Of a stretch of 64,000 bases of DNA, positions 35,033 through 43,788 are shown piece by piece. The DNA is from Streptomyces lucensis JCM 4490 (GTDB lineage: Bacteria; Actinomycetota; Actinomycetes; Streptomycetales; Streptomycetaceae): positions 1-64,000 of the forward strand of contig NZ_BMUE01000025.1 of assembly GCF_014650035.1 (NCBI RefSeq), in the 5' to 3' direction. Below the pieces are notes generated by a model that had not been told where the DNA came from, made no database searches, and saw only the letters and a list, made by a program, of their open reading frames with translations. Numbering within the stretch: position 1 is the first letter of the stretch; each line of letters begins with the position of its first letter. Both the position numbers and the translations under genes were made by a program.

Positions 35033-36502
35033 GTGTTCCTGACGATCTCCACCAGCGGCGACGCCGCCCGCCCGGCCACCGACCTCGGGTACCTGCTGCA
35101 CAAGCACCCTGCCAAGGCGCAGCGGTTCTCCACGTCCTACGGCACCGCCCACGTCTTCTACCCGGAGGCGGACGACCGGCGCTGCACGGCCGCGCTGCTG
35201 CTGGAGACCGACACCGCGGCACTGGTCCGGCGGGCCAAGGGCAAGGGCCGCGGCGGCGCGCCCGACGCGGCGCTCGCGCAGTACGTCAACGACCGCCCCT
35301 ACGCGGCCTCCTCACTCCTGGCGGTCGCCCTGAGCAACGTGTTCTCCAGCGCCCTGCGCGGGGTGTGCACCGCCCGCCCGGAGCGGGCCGCCGCACCCCT
35401 GCCCCTGCGCGTCGAGGTGCCGGCCCTGCCCGCCCGCGGCGGACCGGACCTCGTACGGCGGCTGTTCGCGCCGCTCGGCTGGACCGTGACGGCCGAACCG
35501 GTGCCGCTGGACACCGAGTTCCCCGAGTGGGGCGACTCGCGCTACGTCCGTCTCGTCCTGGAGGCCGGGACGCTGACCCTGGCCGAGGCGCTGCGCCACC
35601 TCTACGTCCTGTTGCCGGTGCTGGACGACGCCAAGCACTACTGGGTCAGCGCCGACGAGGTCGACAAGCTGCTGCGGGCCGGCGAGGGCTGGCTGCCCGG
35701 CCACCCGGAACAGAAGCTGATCACCAGCCGGTACCTGTCCCGCCGCTGGTCGCTGACCCGGCAGGCGATGGAACGGCTGGAGCTGGTGCGGCTGGCCGAG
35801 ACGGACGACACCGAGGTCGGGGAGATCGACAACGCGGTCCCCGAGGACACCGGGAACGAGGCGGAGGAGAAGCCCGCGCCGCTCGCCGTGCAGCGGCGGG
35901 AGGCGATCCTCTCCGCCCTGCGCGAGTCGGGCGCCGCACGCGTGCTGGACCTCGGCTGCGGCCAGGGCCAGCTGGTGCAGGAGCTGCTCAGGGACGCGCG
36001 CTTCACCGAGATCACCGGCGTCGACGTCTCCGTGCGGGCCCTCACCATCGCCGCACGCCGGCTGAAGCTGGACCGCATGGGGGAGCGGCAGGCGTCCCGG
36101 GTCACGCTCGTCCAGGGCTCGCTCGCCTACACCGACAAGCGTCTCAAGGGCTACGACGCCGCCGTGCTCAGCGAGGTGATCGAGCACCTCGACCTGCCCC
36201 GGCTGCCCGCCCTGGAGTACGCCGTGTTCGGGCACGCGCGCCCGCGCACGGTCCTCGTGACCACCCCGAACGTCGAGTACAACGTGCGCTGGGAGACCCT
36301 GCCCGCCGGCCACGTCCGGCACGGCGACCACCGCTTCGAGTGGACGCGGGCGCAGTTCCAGACCTGGGCGCGGACGGTGGCCGAACGGCACGGCTACGAC
36401 GTGGAGTTCACCGCCGTCGGACCGGACGACACGGAGGTCGGCCCGCCCACCCAGATGGCGGTGTTCGTGATCAGGACCGAGAAGGAGGCGAAGGCGGCAT
36501 GA
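35033..36502 (+). CDS. hen1: 3'-terminal RNA ribose 2'-O-methyltransferase Hen1
   Basis: A 489-residue bacterial Hen1, the methyltransferase arm of the Pnkp/Hen1 RNA repair system. The N-terminal half (FLTISTSGD, ATDLGYLLHKHP) is the bacterial-specific domain that supports Pnkp ligase activity. The C-terminal half is a Rossmann methyltransferase with VLDLGCGQGQLVQELL near residue 306, SEVIEHLDLPRL carrying metal ligands, and DHRFEWTRAQF. It adds a 2'-O-methyl group at the 3' end of cut RNA before sealing. GTG at 35033 matches the conserved start of the family. The stop overlaps pnkp by four bases. Confidence 0.93.
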   Translation: MFLTISTSGDAARPATDLGYLLHKHPAKAQRFSTSYGTAHVFYPEADDRRCTAALLLETDTAALVRRAKGKGRGGAPDAALAQYVNDRPYAASSLLAVALSNVFSSALRGVCTARPERAAAPLPLRVEVPALPARGGPDLVRRLFAPLGWTVTAEPVPLDTEFPEWGDSRYVRLVLEAGTLTLAEALRHLYVLLPVLDDAKHYWVSADEVDKLLRAGEGWLPGHPEQKLITSRYLSRRWSLTRQAMERLELVRLAETDDTEVGEIDNAVPEDTGNEAEEKPAPLAVQRREAILSALRESGAARVLDLGCGQGQLVQELLRDARFTEITGVDVSVRALTIAARRLKLDRMGERQASRVTLVQGSLAYTDKRLKGYDAAVLSEVIEHLDLPRLPALEYAVFGHARPRTVLVTTPNVEYNVRWETLPAGHVRHGDHRFEWTRAQFQTWARTVAERHGYDVEFTAVGPDDTEVGPPTQMAVFVIRTEKEAKAA

Positions 36503-39039
36503 CCGAGACACGCAAGGGGCGCGTCCTGCCCGTCACCGACCTCTGCCTCGTCGTCCTCGTCGGCGCCTCCGGCTCCGGCAAGTCCACCTTCGCCCGCAGG
36601 CACTTCAAGCCCACCGAGGTGATCTCCTCCGACTTCTGCCGCGGCCTCGTCGCCGACGACGAGAACGACCAGAGCGCCTCCCGGGACGCCTTCGACGTGC
36701 TCCACTACATCGCCGGCAAGCGGCTCGCCGCCGGCCGGCGCACGGTCGTCGACGCCACCAGCGTGCAGCAGGACAGCCGCCGGCAACTCGTCGAGCTGGC
36801 CAGGAAGTACGACGTGCTGCCCGTCGCCATCGTGCTGGACGTGCCCGAGGAGGTGTGCGCCGAACGCAACGCCGCCCGCACCGACCGCGCCGACATGCCC
36901 CGCCGGGTGATCCAGCGGCACGTCCGCGAACTGCGCCGCTCGATCCGGCACCTGGAACGCGAGGGCTTCCGCAAGGTGCACGTGCTGCGCGGAGCCGAAG
37001 AGGCCGGGAACGCCACCGTCGTCACCGAGAAACGGTTCAACGACCTGACCCACCTCACCGGCCCCTTCGACATCATCGGCGACGTCCACGGCTGCTCCGC
37101 CGAACTCGAGTCCCTGCTCACCGGGCTGGGCTACGCCGACGGCGCGCACCCCGACGGCCGTACCGCCGTGTTCGTCGGCGACCTGGTCGACCGCGGCCCG
37201 GACAGCCCCGGCGTGCTGCGCCGCGTGATGTCGATGGTGAAGTCGGGCAACGCCCTGTGCGTCCCCGGCAACCACGAGAACAAGTACGGCCGCCACCTCA
37301 AGGGCCGCAAGGTCCAGCACACGCACGGGCTCGCCGAGACCGTCGAGCAGATGGCGGGCGAGAGCGAGGAGTTCCACGCCGAGGTCCGGGAGTTCATCGA
37401 CGGCCTGGTCAGCCACTACGTGCTCGACGGCGGCCGGCTCGTGGTCTGCCACGCCGGCCTGCCCGAGAAGTACCACGGCCGCACCTCCGGCCGCGTGCGC
37501 TCGCACGCCCTGTACGGCGACACCACCGGCGAGACGGACGAGTTCGGGCTGCCGGTGCGCTACCCGTGGGCCGAGGACTACCGGGGCCGGGCGGCGGTCG
37601 TCTACGGCCACACGCCCGTGCCGGAGGCCACCTGGCTCAACAACACCATCTGCCTGGACACCGGAGCCGTCTTCGGCGGCAAGCTGACCGCGCTGCGCTG
37701 GCCGGAGCGCGAACTGGTCGACGTACCGGCCGAGCGGGTCTGGTACGAGCCGGCGAGGCCGCTGCGCTCACAGGCGCCCGGAGGGCGCGACGGCCGGCCG
37801 CTGGACCTGGCGGACGTGCACGGGCGCAGGGCTGTGGAGACCCGGCACGCGGGCCGGGTCGCGGTCCGCGAGGAGAACGCGGCGGCGGCCCTGGAGGTCA
37901 TGAGCCGTTTCGCGATCGACCCGCGCCTGCTGCCGTACCTGCCGCCGACCATGGCGCCGACGGCGACCTCGGCGGTGGAGGGATACCTGGAGCACCCGGC
38001 CGAGGCCTTCGCGCAGTACGCGGCGGACGGGGTGGAGCGCGTCGTGTGCGAGGAGAAGCACATGGGCTCGCGTGCGGTCGCGCTGGTGTGCCGGGACGCG
38101 GAGGCGGCACGCGGGCGGTTCGGCGCCGAGGGCCCCACCGGGTCCCTCTACACCCGTACCGGGCGGCCGTTCCTCGACGACGAGAAGGCGACGGAGGAGA
38201 TCCTCGGCCGGCTGCGCGCGGCGATCACGGACGCCGGTCTGTGGGACGAACTCGAAACGGACTGGCTGCTGCTGGACGCCGAGCTGATGCCCTGGTCGCT
38301 GAAGGCCTCGGGCCTGCTGCGCACCCAGTACGCGGCCGTGGGCGCCGCCTCCGGGGCCGCGTTCCCGGCCGCCCTCGCCGCCCTGGAGGCAGCCGCGGCA
38401 CGCGGAACCGACGTGGAGGCGCTGCTCACCCGCCAGCAGGAACGCGCCGCCGACGCCGCCGCGTTCACGGCGGCCTACCGCCGCTACTGCTGGAGCACCG
38501 AGGGCCTGGAGGGGGTCCGGCTGGCCCCCTTCCAGATCCTGGCCGTCCAGGGCCGCAGCCTGGCCGGACTGCCGCACGACGGGCAACTGGCCCTGATCGA
38601 CCGCATGGTGGAGCACGACGGCTCCGGCCTGCTGCAGACCACCCGGCGGCTGTACGTCGACACCGGCGACCCGGAGTCGGTGCGCGCCGGCGTCGACTGG
38701 TGGCTGGAGATGACCGGCCGGGGCGGCGAGGGCATGGTCGTCAAGCCCGTCGGCGCGCTCGTCCGCGACCAGGACGGGCGGCTGGTGCAGCCCGGCGTCA
38801 AGTGCCGGGGCCGCGAGTACCTGCGGATCGTCTACGGTCCCGAGTACACCCGGCCGGACAACCTCGCCCGGCTGCGCCAGCGCTTCCTCGGCCACAAGCG
38901 GTCCCTCGCCCTGCGCGAGTACGCCCTCGGCCTGGAGGCCCTGGACCGGCTCGCCGACGGGGAGCCGCTGTGGCGGGTGCACGAGGCCGTCTTCGGGGTG
39001 CTGGCACTGGAGTCCGAGCCGGTGGACCCGCGCCTGTAG
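36499..39039 (+). CDS. pnkp: Polynucleotide kinase-phosphatase-ligase Pnkp
   Basis: An 846-residue three-domain RNA end-healing and sealing enzyme. Kinase: P-loop VGASGSGKST with Lys28. Phosphatase: a binuclear metallophosphoesterase with GDVHGC, GDLVDRGPDS, GNHENKYGRHLKGR and VVYGHTPV (about residues 190-400). Ligase-like adenylyltransferase: EEKHMGSRAV with the adenylate-accepting Lys520, then the C-terminal LDAELMPW and GMVVKPVG motifs. It repairs RNAs cut by ribotoxins together with Hen1, with which it is translationally coupled. All catalytic motifs look intact. Confidence 0.95.
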   Translation: MTETRKGRVLPVTDLCLVVLVGASGSGKSTFARRHFKPTEVISSDFCRGLVADDENDQSASRDAFDVLHYIAGKRLAAGRRTVVDATSVQQDSRRQLVELARKYDVLPVAIVLDVPEEVCAERNAARTDRADMPRRVIQRHVRELRRSIRHLEREGFRKVHVLRGAEEAGNATVVTEKRFNDLTHLTGPFDIIGDVHGCSAELESLLTGLGYADGAHPDGRTAVFVGDLVDRGPDSPGVLRRVMSMVKSGNALCVPGNHENKYGRHLKGRKVQHTHGLAETVEQMAGESEEFHAEVREFIDGLVSHYVLDGGRLVVCHAGLPEKYHGRTSGRVRSHALYGDTTGETDEFGLPVRYPWAEDYRGRAAVVYGHTPVPEATWLNNTICLDTGAVFGGKLTALRWPERELVDVPAERVWYEPARPLRSQAPGGRDGRPLDLADVHGRRAVETRHAGRVAVREENAAAALEVMSRFAIDPRLLPYLPPTMAPTATSAVEGYLEHPAEAFAQYAADGVERVVCEEKHMGSRAVALVCRDAEAARGRFGAEGPTGSLYTRTGRPFLDDEKATEEILGRLRAAITDAGLWDELETDWLLLDAELMPWSLKASGLLRTQYAAVGAASGAAFPAALAALEAAAARGTDVEALLTRQQERAADAAAFTAAYRRYCWSTEGLEGVRLAPFQILAVQGRSLAGLPHDGQLALIDRMVEHDGSGLLQTTRRLYVDTGDPESVRAGVDWWLEMTGRGGEGMVVKPVGALVRDQDGRLVQPGVKCRGREYLRIVYGPEYTRPDNLARLRQRFLGHKRSLALREYALGLEALDRLADGEPLWRVHEAVFGVLALESEPVDPRL

Positions 39040-39044
39040 GCCCG

Positions 39045-39091
39045 GGGGCGCCGGCGGACCGCGCCCCCGGGAGCGCGTCCGCCGGCGCCCC
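39045..39091 (+). terminator. Strong hairpin terminator after hen1-pnkp
   Basis: GGGGCGCCGGCGGAC at 39045-39059 pairs perfectly over 15 bp with 39077-39091, around a 17-base loop that can itself fold. It starts six bases after the pnkp stop. Confidence 0.8.
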
Positions 39092-39181
39092 GCGGCCGCG
39101 TGGCCGGGGAGATCGGAACAACACGGGAGCGAAAAGGGCGGAAGGCGGGTGAAGCCGGGGCCCGGTGGTCAGGATGGAGAC

Positions 39182-40405
39182 ATGGGATTCCATGTCGACT
39201 CCGAGGCCGGGCGGCTCCGCCGCGTCATCCTGCACCGGCCTGACCTCGAGCTCAAAAGGCTCACCCCCAGCAACAAGGACGCCCTTCTCTTCGACGACGT
39301 GCTCTGGGTGCGCCGGGCGCGCGCCGAGCACGACGGGTTCGCCGACGTCCTGCGTGACCGCGGGGTCACCGTCCACCTCTTCGGCGAGCTGCTCACCGAG
39401 ACCCTGGAGATCCCCGAGGCGAGATCCCTCGTCCTGGACCGGGTCTTCGACGAGAAGGAGTACGGCCCCCTCGCCACCGGCCACCTGCGCGCCGCCTTCG
39501 ACCGGATGACCCCGGGCGAGCTGGCCGAGGCCCTGGTCGGCGGGATGACCAAGCGGGAGTTCCTGGACGCGTACGCGGAACCGGCCTCCGTGCGCTTCCA
39601 CGTCATGGACCTGGACGACTTCCTCCTGCGCCCGCTGCCCAACCATCTCTTCACCCGCGACACCTCGGCCTGGATATACGACGGAGTCTCCATCAACGCC
39701 ATGCGCTGGCCCGCCCGGCAGCGGGAGACCGTCCACTTCGAGGCGATCTACCGGCACCACCCGCTCTTCTGCGCGGAGACGTTCCACGTCTGGTCCCGCG
39801 GTCAGGCCGACTACCCCTCCACCATCGAGGGCGGCGACGTCCTGGTGATCGGCAACGGCGCCGTGCTGATCGGCATGAGCGAGCGCACCACCCCGCAGGC
39901 CGTCGAGATGCTCGCGCACAAGCTGTTCGCGGCGGGCTCGGCACGCACCATCGTCGCGCTCGACATGCCCAAGCGGCGGGCCTTCATGCACCTCGACACG
40001 GTGATGACCATGGTCGACGGCGACACCTTCACCCAGTACGCCGGCCTCGGCATGCTGCGCTCGTACACCATCGAGCCGGGCGTCGGCGAGCGGGAGCTGA
40101 AGGTCACCGACCACCCGCCGGAGCACATGCACCGCGCCATCGCCGCCGCCCTCGGCCTCGGCGAGATCCGGGTGCTCACCGCCACCCAGGACGTGCACGC
40201 CGCCGAGCGCGAGCAGTGGGACGACGGCTGCAACGTCCTCGCCGTCGAGCCCGGGGTGGTCGTCGCCTACGAGCGGAACGCGACCACCAACACCCACCTG
40301 CGCAAGGAGGGCATCGAGGTGATCGAGATCCCGGGCAGCGAGCTGGGGCGTGGCCGGGGCGGACCCCGCTGCATGAGCTGTCCGGTCGAGCGCGAGGCGG
40401 TGTGA
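39182..40405 (+). CDS. arcA: Arginine deiminase
   Basis: A 407-residue arginine deiminase converting arginine to citrulline and ammonia. Core motifs are present: PNHLFTRDTSAWI, EGGDVLVIGNGAVLIGMSERT, HLDTVMTMVDGD and the C-terminal nucleophile in GPRCMSCPV. It is followed 88 bp later by an ornithine carbamoyltransferase gene, giving the first two steps of the arginine deiminase pathway. No carbamate kinase (arcC) gene is in the window, so the ATP-yielding last step must be elsewhere or absent. ATG at 39182 starts the conserved first strand. Confidence 0.95.
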   Translation: MGFHVDSEAGRLRRVILHRPDLELKRLTPSNKDALLFDDVLWVRRARAEHDGFADVLRDRGVTVHLFGELLTETLEIPEARSLVLDRVFDEKEYGPLATGHLRAAFDRMTPGELAEALVGGMTKREFLDAYAEPASVRFHVMDLDDFLLRPLPNHLFTRDTSAWIYDGVSINAMRWPARQRETVHFEAIYRHHPLFCAETFHVWSRGQADYPSTIEGGDVLVIGNGAVLIGMSERTTPQAVEMLAHKLFAAGSARTIVALDMPKRRAFMHLDTVMTMVDGDTFTQYAGLGMLRSYTIEPGVGERELKVTDHPPEHMHRAIAAALGLGEIRVLTATQDVHAAEREQWDDGCNVLAVEPGVVVAYERNATTNTHLRKEGIEVIEIPGSELGRGRGGPRCMSCPVEREAV

Positions 40406-40425
40406 CCGAGCGGACGCCCAGGGCC

Positions 40426-40457
40426 CGTATATAAATGCTGAAGGTCGTATAGAATTC
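40426..40457 (+). promoter_or_regulatory. AT-rich promoter region before the ornithine carbamoyltransferase gene
   Basis: An unusually AT-rich 32-bp patch (CGTATATAAATGC then GTCGTATAGAATTCC) in a gap of 88 bp. TAGAAT at 40450-40455 fits a Streptomyces housekeeping -10 sequence, and the two CGTATA words are 19 bases apart. The patch also resembles an ArgR (ARG-box) operator in its A/T composition. A promoter overlapped by an arginine-responsive operator is plausible; the exact boundaries are not fixed. Confidence 0.45.
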
Positions 40458-40493
40458 CAGAGTCCCTTGCCGTCATACCTCTGGAGCGCCCCC

Positions 40494-41501
40494 ATGGCGA
40501 CAGTCCCGACCGCCCTCGCCGGCCGCCACTTCCTCAAGGAGCTGGACTTCACCGAGGCGGAGTTCCGTGGCCTGGTCGAGCTGGCCGCCGAGCTGAAGGC
40601 GGCCAGGAAGGCGGGCGCCGAGACGCAGTACCTGCGGGGCAGGAACATCGCGCTGATCTTCGAGAAGACCTCGACGCGCACCCGCTGCGCGTTCGAGGTC
40701 GCCGCGGCCGACCAGGGCGCCCGCACGACCTACCTCGACCCCTCGGGCTCGCAGATCGGCCACAAGGAGTCGGTGCGGGACACCGCGCGCGTCCTCGGCC
40801 GGATGTTCGACGGGATCGAGTACCGCGGGGACAGCCAGTCCGCCGTCGAGGAGCTGGCCGCCTGCGCCGGCGTCCCCGTCTACAACGGTCTCACCGACGA
40901 CTGGCACCCCACCCAGATGCTCGCCGACGTGCTCACCATGACCGAGCACAGCGACAAGCCGCTGACCGGGATCACCTTCGCCTACCTCGGCGACGCCCGT
41001 TTCAACATGGGCAACTCCTACCTGGTCACCGGCGCGCTGCTCGGCATGGACGTGCGGATCGTCGCGCCGAAGGACTACTGGCCGGGCGAGGAGGTCGTCG
41101 ACCGCGCCCGCGAGCTGGCCGGGGGCAGCGGCGCCCGCCTCACCCTCACCGAGGACGTCGCCGAGGGCGTCCGGGGCGCCGACTTCGTCGCCACCGACGT
41201 CTGGGTCTCCATGGGCGAGCCCAAGGAGGTCTGGGGCGAGCGCATCAAGGCCCTCGCGCCCTACGCCGTGACCATGGACGTGCTGCGCGCCACCGGCAAC
41301 CCGGACGTGCGCTTCCTGCACTGCCTGCCGGCCTTCCACGACCTGGGCACCCGGGTCGGCCGCGAGATCCACGAGACGTACGGACTGGACTGCCTGGAGG
41401 TCACCGACGAGGTCTTCGAGTCGGAGCACTCGGTCGTCTTCGACGAGGCCGAGAACCGGCTGCACACCATCAAGGCCGTACTCGTCGCCACGCTGGCCTG
41501 A
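40494..41501 (+). CDS. arcB: Ornithine carbamoyltransferase
   Basis: A 335-residue carbamoyltransferase that in this context cleaves citrulline to ornithine and carbamoyl phosphate (catabolic), or makes citrulline (anabolic). The carbamoyl-phosphate site EKTSTRTRCAFEVAA, DDWHPTQMLADV, DVWVSMGE and the C-terminal HCLPAFHD motif are intact, and SRTR-like STRTR is complete. Pairing with arginine deiminase and an amino-acid permease points to the catabolic enzyme. ATG at 40494 follows GGAG. The short gap upstream holds an AT-rich promoter patch, so it may be regulated apart from arcA. Confidence 0.94.
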   Translation: MATVPTALAGRHFLKELDFTEAEFRGLVELAAELKAARKAGAETQYLRGRNIALIFEKTSTRTRCAFEVAAADQGARTTYLDPSGSQIGHKESVRDTARVLGRMFDGIEYRGDSQSAVEELAACAGVPVYNGLTDDWHPTQMLADVLTMTEHSDKPLTGITFAYLGDARFNMGNSYLVTGALLGMDVRIVAPKDYWPGEEVVDRARELAGGSGARLTLTEDVAEGVRGADFVATDVWVSMGEPKEVWGERIKALAPYAVTMDVLRATGNPDVRFLHCLPAFHDLGTRVGREIHETYGLDCLEVTDEVFESEHSVVFDEAENRLHTIKAVLVATLA

Positions 41502-41599
41502 TCCGCCTTATCCTGACCGGCGGCCCGGCACCACCCCGGCCGAGCCGCCGCCGCGACCCCACCCGGTCGCCCGCACCACCAGAAACGAGCACCACCCGC

Positions 41600-43045
41600 A
41601 TGCCCGCTCCCCGTATCAAGTCACCGCAAGCGCTCGTCGCCGAGTCCGGCGCCGACCGTGAGGGACACGGCCTCAAGCGCACGATGGGCCTCTTCCAGCT
41701 CATCTGCTTCGGCGTCGGCGCCATCGTCGGCACCGGCATCTTCGTCGGCCTCTCCGACTCCGTCGCCCAGGCCGGTCCCGCCGTCGTCGTCTCCTTCGTC
41801 CTCGCCGCGCTCACCTGCGTCTTCACCGCCCTGTCCTTCGCCGAGCTGGGCGGCGCGATCCCGGTCTCCGGATCCTCCTACTCCTTCGCCTACGCGGGCC
41901 TCGGCGAGTCCACCGCCTTCCTGGTCGGCTGGTGCCTGCTGCTGGAGTACGGCATCTCCATCTCGGCCGTCGCCGTCGGCTGGAGCCAGTACGTCAACGA
42001 GCTGCTGCACAGCCTGACCGGCGGGCAGCTCCCGGCCGCGCTGTCCGCGGGGCCGGGTGACGGCGGCATCGTGAACCTCCCCGCCGTGATCGTCATCGCC
42101 ATGGCCTCGGTGCTGCTGGTCCGCGGGGTGCGCGAGAGCGCCCGGGCCACCGCCGCCATGGCGGCCGTCAAGCTGGCCATCCTCCTCGCCTTCTGCGTCA
42201 TCGGCTACAGCGCCTTCAAGGACGGCAACCTCACCCCGTTCTCCCCGGCCGGTCTCGGCGGCATCGGCGCGGGCACCACCGCCGCGTTCTTCTCCTACAT
42301 CGGCTTCGACGCCATCACCACGGCCGGCGAGGAGGCCAAGAACCCCCGCCGCGACATCCCGGTCGCCATCATGGTCTGCATGGGCCTGGTCACCCTGCTG
42401 TACTGCGCGGTCGCGGTCGCCGCCATCGGCGCCATCGGCGGCGACCAGGTGGCCGGCCGGCCCGCCGCGCTGTCGTTCGTCGTCAACGAGGTCACCGGTT
42501 CCTCGGTCGGCGGCGGGGTCATCGCCTTCGGCGCCGTCGTCGCCATCGCGTCCGTGGTCCTCGCCGTGATGTACGGCCAGACCCGCATCCTGATGTCGAT
42601 GTCCCGGGACGGCCTGATCCCGCGCGTCTTCGAGAAGGTCTCCCCGAGGACCTCCACGCCGGTGGCCGGCACGCTGATCGTCGCGGTCGTCTTCGCGGTC
42701 CCGGCGGCCTTCGCCTCCCTCGGCGCCGTCATGAACCTGTGCACCATCGGCACGCTCGCCGTCATGGCCGTCGTCAACATCGCGGTGATCGCCCTGCGCC
42801 GCCGCGAGCCGGGCCTCGCCCGCAGCTTCCGGGTGCCGCTCCACCCCCTGGGCCCGCTGCTCGGCGTCGCCTTCTGCCTCTACCTGATGTACGAGACCGG
42901 GTGGCGGACCTGGATCCAGTTCGCGGTGTTCCTCGCGGCGGGACTGCTGGTCTACGCCGCCTACGGACGCCGGCACTCCACGCTGGCCCGCACGGCCGCC
43001 GAGGTCACACCGGACGGCGCTGACCGGGAACCGCAGGCAGTCTGA
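41600..43045 (+). CDS. APC-family amino-acid permease (cationic amino-acid type)
   Basis: A 481-residue transporter with about 12 hydrophobic segments. LFQLICFGVGAIVGTGIFVG is the first helix with the APC substrate/sodium GxG motif, and SYIGFDAITTAGEEAKNPRRDIP is the strongly conserved helix 6-7 loop of the CAT/YfnA subgroup. It most likely imports a basic or neutral amino acid by proton symport or exchange. Following arcA and arcB by 98 bp, an arginine-ornithine exchange role is plausible but CAT-type members also carry others. Its last 41 bases overlap the convergent ATPase-like gene. Confidence 0.88.
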   Translation: MPAPRIKSPQALVAESGADREGHGLKRTMGLFQLICFGVGAIVGTGIFVGLSDSVAQAGPAVVVSFVLAALTCVFTALSFAELGGAIPVSGSSYSFAYAGLGESTAFLVGWCLLLEYGISISAVAVGWSQYVNELLHSLTGGQLPAALSAGPGDGGIVNLPAVIVIAMASVLLVRGVRESARATAAMAAVKLAILLAFCVIGYSAFKDGNLTPFSPAGLGGIGAGTTAAFFSYIGFDAITTAGEEAKNPRRDIPVAIMVCMGLVTLLYCAVAVAAIGAIGGDQVAGRPAALSFVVNEVTGSSVGGGVIAFGAVVAIASVVLAVMYGQTRILMSMSRDGLIPRVFEKVSPRTSTPVAGTLIVAVVFAVPAAFASLGAVMNLCTIGTLAVMAVVNIAVIALRRREPGLARSFRVPLHPLGPLLGVAFCLYLMYETGWRTWIQFAVFLAAGLLVYAAYGRRHSTLARTAAEVTPDGADREPQAV

Positions 43046-43457
43046 ACCACACCGCCTTGCCCGACGGGGTGGGGCGGTGACCGCAGGACGAGCTGAGGGC
43101 GCGGATCAGCAGCAGACCGCGCCCACCCTCCTGCCAGGGGTCGGGCTGCTCGATCACGGGCCGGGTCAGATGGCCGGGCGGCGCCGGGTCCGGGTCGTGC
43201 ACCTCCACCTGGCAGCCGGTCGGCAGCAGCTCCACGACCAGCTCGATCGGGCCGCGCCCGGCGGTGTGCTCGACCGCGTTGGCGACCAGCTCCGCCGTGA
43301 GCAGCTCCGCGGTGTCGCGGTCCGCCGGATGCTCCACCTCGGTGAGGGCCGTGCGCACCAGGGCGCGCGCCGCGGGCACCGCCGCGGCGGTGTGGGGCAG
43401 CGCGAGGCGCCAGGAGGCCGGTCCGGCGGGGCGTTGGTGCAAGGCGAGTCCGTTCAT
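43005..43457 (-). CDS. SpoIIAB-like ATP-binding regulator (anti-sigma/HATPase type)
   Basis: A 150-residue HATPase_c domain protein. The N box ELLTAELVANAVEHT and the glycine-rich G segment GRGLLLIRALSSSCGHRP are typical of the stand-alone, PAS-less ATP-binding proteins (anti-sigma and serine kinase-like) that Streptomyces encode in large numbers. It usually works by binding an anti-sigma antagonist or sigma factor; no such partner is beside it. ATG at 43457. It ends inside the 3' end of the permease gene on the other strand. Confidence 0.85.
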   Translation of the reverse strand: MNGLALHQRPAGPASWRLALPHTAAAVPAARALVRTALTEVEHPADRDTAELLTAELVANAVEHTAGRGPIELVVELLPTGCQVEVHDPDPAPPGHLTRPVIEQPDPWQEGGRGLLLIRALSSSCGHRPTPSGKAVWFRLPAVPGQRRPV

Positions 43458-43639
43458 GGAGCAGGCTGTCCTGCTTTCGACTGTAGAGATGGTACGGGCC
43501 CGGCCACGGACGGCCGTCGACGGGCTTCGCCCGGGACCCCGCGGCCCCGGTACCGGGCGGCCTACCCCGCCCGGCGGCCCCCCTCGCGCGGCCGTGCCCA
43601 CTGTTACCGCGCTGTCGACGACCGGTGACCCTCGTGACC

Positions 43640-43698
43640 GGACCCGGCCGGCCGGGTCCCATCTGTCGCGCACTCATGACGACGGTCACAAATGAGTG
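43640..43698. promoter_or_regulatory. Palindrome and inverted repeat upstream of the enoyl-CoA hydratase gene
   Basis: This lies in the 331-bp divergent region 43458-43788, which holds no gene. GGACCCGGCCGGCCGGGTCC at 43640-43659 is a perfect 20-bp palindrome. CACTCAT at 43671-43677 and ATGAGTG at 43692-43698 form an inverted repeat with a 14-bp spacer, about 90 bp before the hydratase start, a good position for an operator of the nearby PaaX-type regulator. The link to PaaX is inference. Confidence 0.45.
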
Positions 43699-43788
43699 AT
43701 AGCTTCGTCGGGTAGAGCACTGTGAGGCACCACCCACCGCGACGTGGGGCGCCGCCGCCCCGGCAGGCCCCGCAGGGAGGCCGCACGC

